Source: an uncultured Selenomonadaceae bacterium (GTDB lineage: Bacteria > Bacillota > Negativicutes > Selenomonadales > Selenomonadaceae). Taken from it: DNA of 6,671 bases. Shown here one piece after another: positions 6,152 to 6,671 of the stretch. The translations under genes were made by a program, and so were the position numbers. Location of the stretch: the NCBI GenBank assembly GCA_905236145.1, contig CAJOOE010000090.1, positions 1-6,671 on the forward strand, written 5' to 3'. Each line of letters opens with the position of its first letter. Position 1 is the stretch's first letter. The notes beneath the pieces are model-generated. The model had not been told where the DNA came from and ran no database searches. It saw only the letters and a list, made by a program, of their open reading frames with translations.

Positions 6152-6525
6152 ACGAAAGAATGAAACTTGCCGGCAACGCTTTGCAACGTCTGAAGGAAAT
6201 TGCGGAAAAAGAAAATTTGTCGGATATTGAACGCGACGGAATGATCCGGAGATTTGAATTTACTTTCGATATTCTTTGGAAGTGCGGCAAGGATTATTTG
6301 GCTCGTTATGAAGAAATTGAAGTGCTTTCGCCGAAAAAAGTTATTCGCCTGTTCCGGGAAATCGGAATGTTTACAGACGAGGAAACCGAAAATTTGCTTG
6401 AGGCGGCGAACGACAGAAATTTGACTTCACACACATACAACGAAGATTTGATAAAAAAAATTGCCGAACGTATTCCGGCATACGAAAAACTTTTTACCGA
6501 ATGGTTTAATCGAATGAACACGTAA
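6142..6525 (+). CDS. HEPN-domain protein, HI0074 family (probable RNase toxin)
   Basis: A 127-residue, largely helical protein of the HI0074 family (nucleotidyltransferase substrate-binding protein, TIGR01987). An RRFEFTFDILWK segment (36-47) is characteristic of the family. The HEPN motif is complete: Arg92-NLTS-His97-Thr-Tyr99, giving RX4HXY. In HEPN RNases Arg and His form the active site across a dimer, and in studied pairs the tyrosine is the one AMPylated by the MNT partner. It is therefore likely to be the toxin, although HI0074 itself was first described only as a substrate-binding subunit, so toxicity is inference. Start GTG 6142 is chosen because AGAAGGGA lies nine bases upstream; it overlaps the MNT gene by ten bases. 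An in-frame ATG at 6160 would remove six residues and has a poorer site. No terminator hairpin follows. Confidence 0.9.
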   Translation: MELNERMKLAGNALQRLKEIAEKENLSDIERDGMIRRFEFTFDILWKCGKDYLARYEEIEVLSPKKVIRLFREIGMFTDEETENLLEAANDRNLTSHTYNEDLIKKIAERIPAYEKLFTEWFNRMNT

Positions 6526-6534
6526 ATTTTGTAA

Positions 6535-6565
6535 ACCGGTTGCCGGTAAGTAAATTTTCCGGTAA
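6535..6565 (+). repeat. CCGGTAA repeat pair with small inverted repeat
   Basis: ACCGG-TTG-CCGGT (6535-6547) is a 5-bp inverted repeat with a 3-base loop, and CCGGTAA occurs twice (6543-6549 and 6559-6565), 16 bases apart. The two direct copies are about 1.5 helical turns apart. The stem is too short and has no adjacent U-run, so a terminator is unlikely; a protein-binding operator is possible. It overlaps a possible promoter for the following gene. Confidence 0.35.
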
Positions 6566-6568
6566 AAA
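6540..6568 (+). promoter_or_regulatory. Possible promoter upstream of the last gene
   Basis: TTGCCG (6540-6545) and TAAAAA (6563-6568) are separated by 17 bases, each matching four of six consensus positions. Weak on its own; supported only by position, 38 bases before the next start codon, and by the CCGGTAA repeats covering it. Confidence 0.3.
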
Positions 6569-6606
6569 TTCACACATACAAAAATTTTTTTAGGGAAGTG
6601 ATTTTT

Positions 6607-6671
6607 ATGCTTGAAGACAGAAAAGTCGAATTGACGGCTCTTCGCGACAAACTTAATGAAATGGGGAATTC
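6607..6671 (+). CDS. prfB: 5' end of probable release factor 2 gene, partial
   Basis: The ATG at 6607 has AGGGA ten bases upstream and opens a frame that runs to the window edge. The 22 visible codons give MLEDRKVELT followed by ALRDKLNEMGNS, an amphipathic helical start resembling the N-terminus of peptide chain release factor 2, which releases proteins at UGA and UAA codons. RF2 genes commonly carry a programmed +1 frameshift (CUU UGA) at about codons 22-26, preceded by an internal G-rich site. A GGGG run is present at 6663-6666, but the slip site itself would lie beyond the window. The call rests on N-terminal resemblance only; another coiled-coil or helical protein is possible. Confidence 0.45.
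   Translation, partial: MLEDRKVELTALRDKLNEMGN

Noticed and set aside
6666..6671. The window ends in GAATTC, an EcoRI site.
   Set aside because: One restriction site at a window edge is expected by chance or from fragment choice and has no biological meaning here.

Overview
The window reads as ordinary chromosome from a Gram-negative-type Firmicute, most likely a Negativicute (Selenomonadales or Acidaminococcales). This is inferred from a DUF4127 exported protein, an rplI-lonC gene pair, AGGGGG-type ribosome binding sites, frequent TTG/GTG starts and moderate-to-low GC with AT-rich intergenic stretches. No mobile element, integrase or CRISPR array is visible.

Layout. Positions 1-316 carry no gene but fold on paper into a closed multi-branched RNA (97-245), the least explained element here. 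A DUF4127 protein follows on the minus strand (317-1897); it has a signal peptide and no known function. Its start faces a plus-strand tRNA-Pro(UGG) at 2011-2087 with a near-consensus promoter. Next on the plus strand are rplI (ribosomal protein bL9) and lonC (a Lon-family AAA+ serine protease), one base apart. A second tRNA, Arg(CCU), at 4820-4896, has a promoter core very like that of the first. It is followed by a lipoprotein polysaccharide deacetylase, then a two-gene MNT/HEPN toxin-antitoxin pair. The window closes on the first 22 codons of a gene that is probably prfB (release factor 2).

How it fits together. The plus strand looks like two parallel transcription units, each opening with a tRNA and followed within about 60 bases by protein genes, with no convincing terminator between. 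Unit one: tRNA-Pro, rplI, lonC. Unit two: tRNA-Arg, deacetylase, MNT, HEPN. The MNT/HEPN pair is the main accessory system. Both signature motifs are intact (GSX10DXD and RX4HXY), as expected for an antitoxin that AMPylates its RNase partner. This is a known class of system, not a new one. The strongest candidate for something undescribed is the folded intergenic RNA at the left end; its family and even its strand cannot be settled from sequence reading alone.
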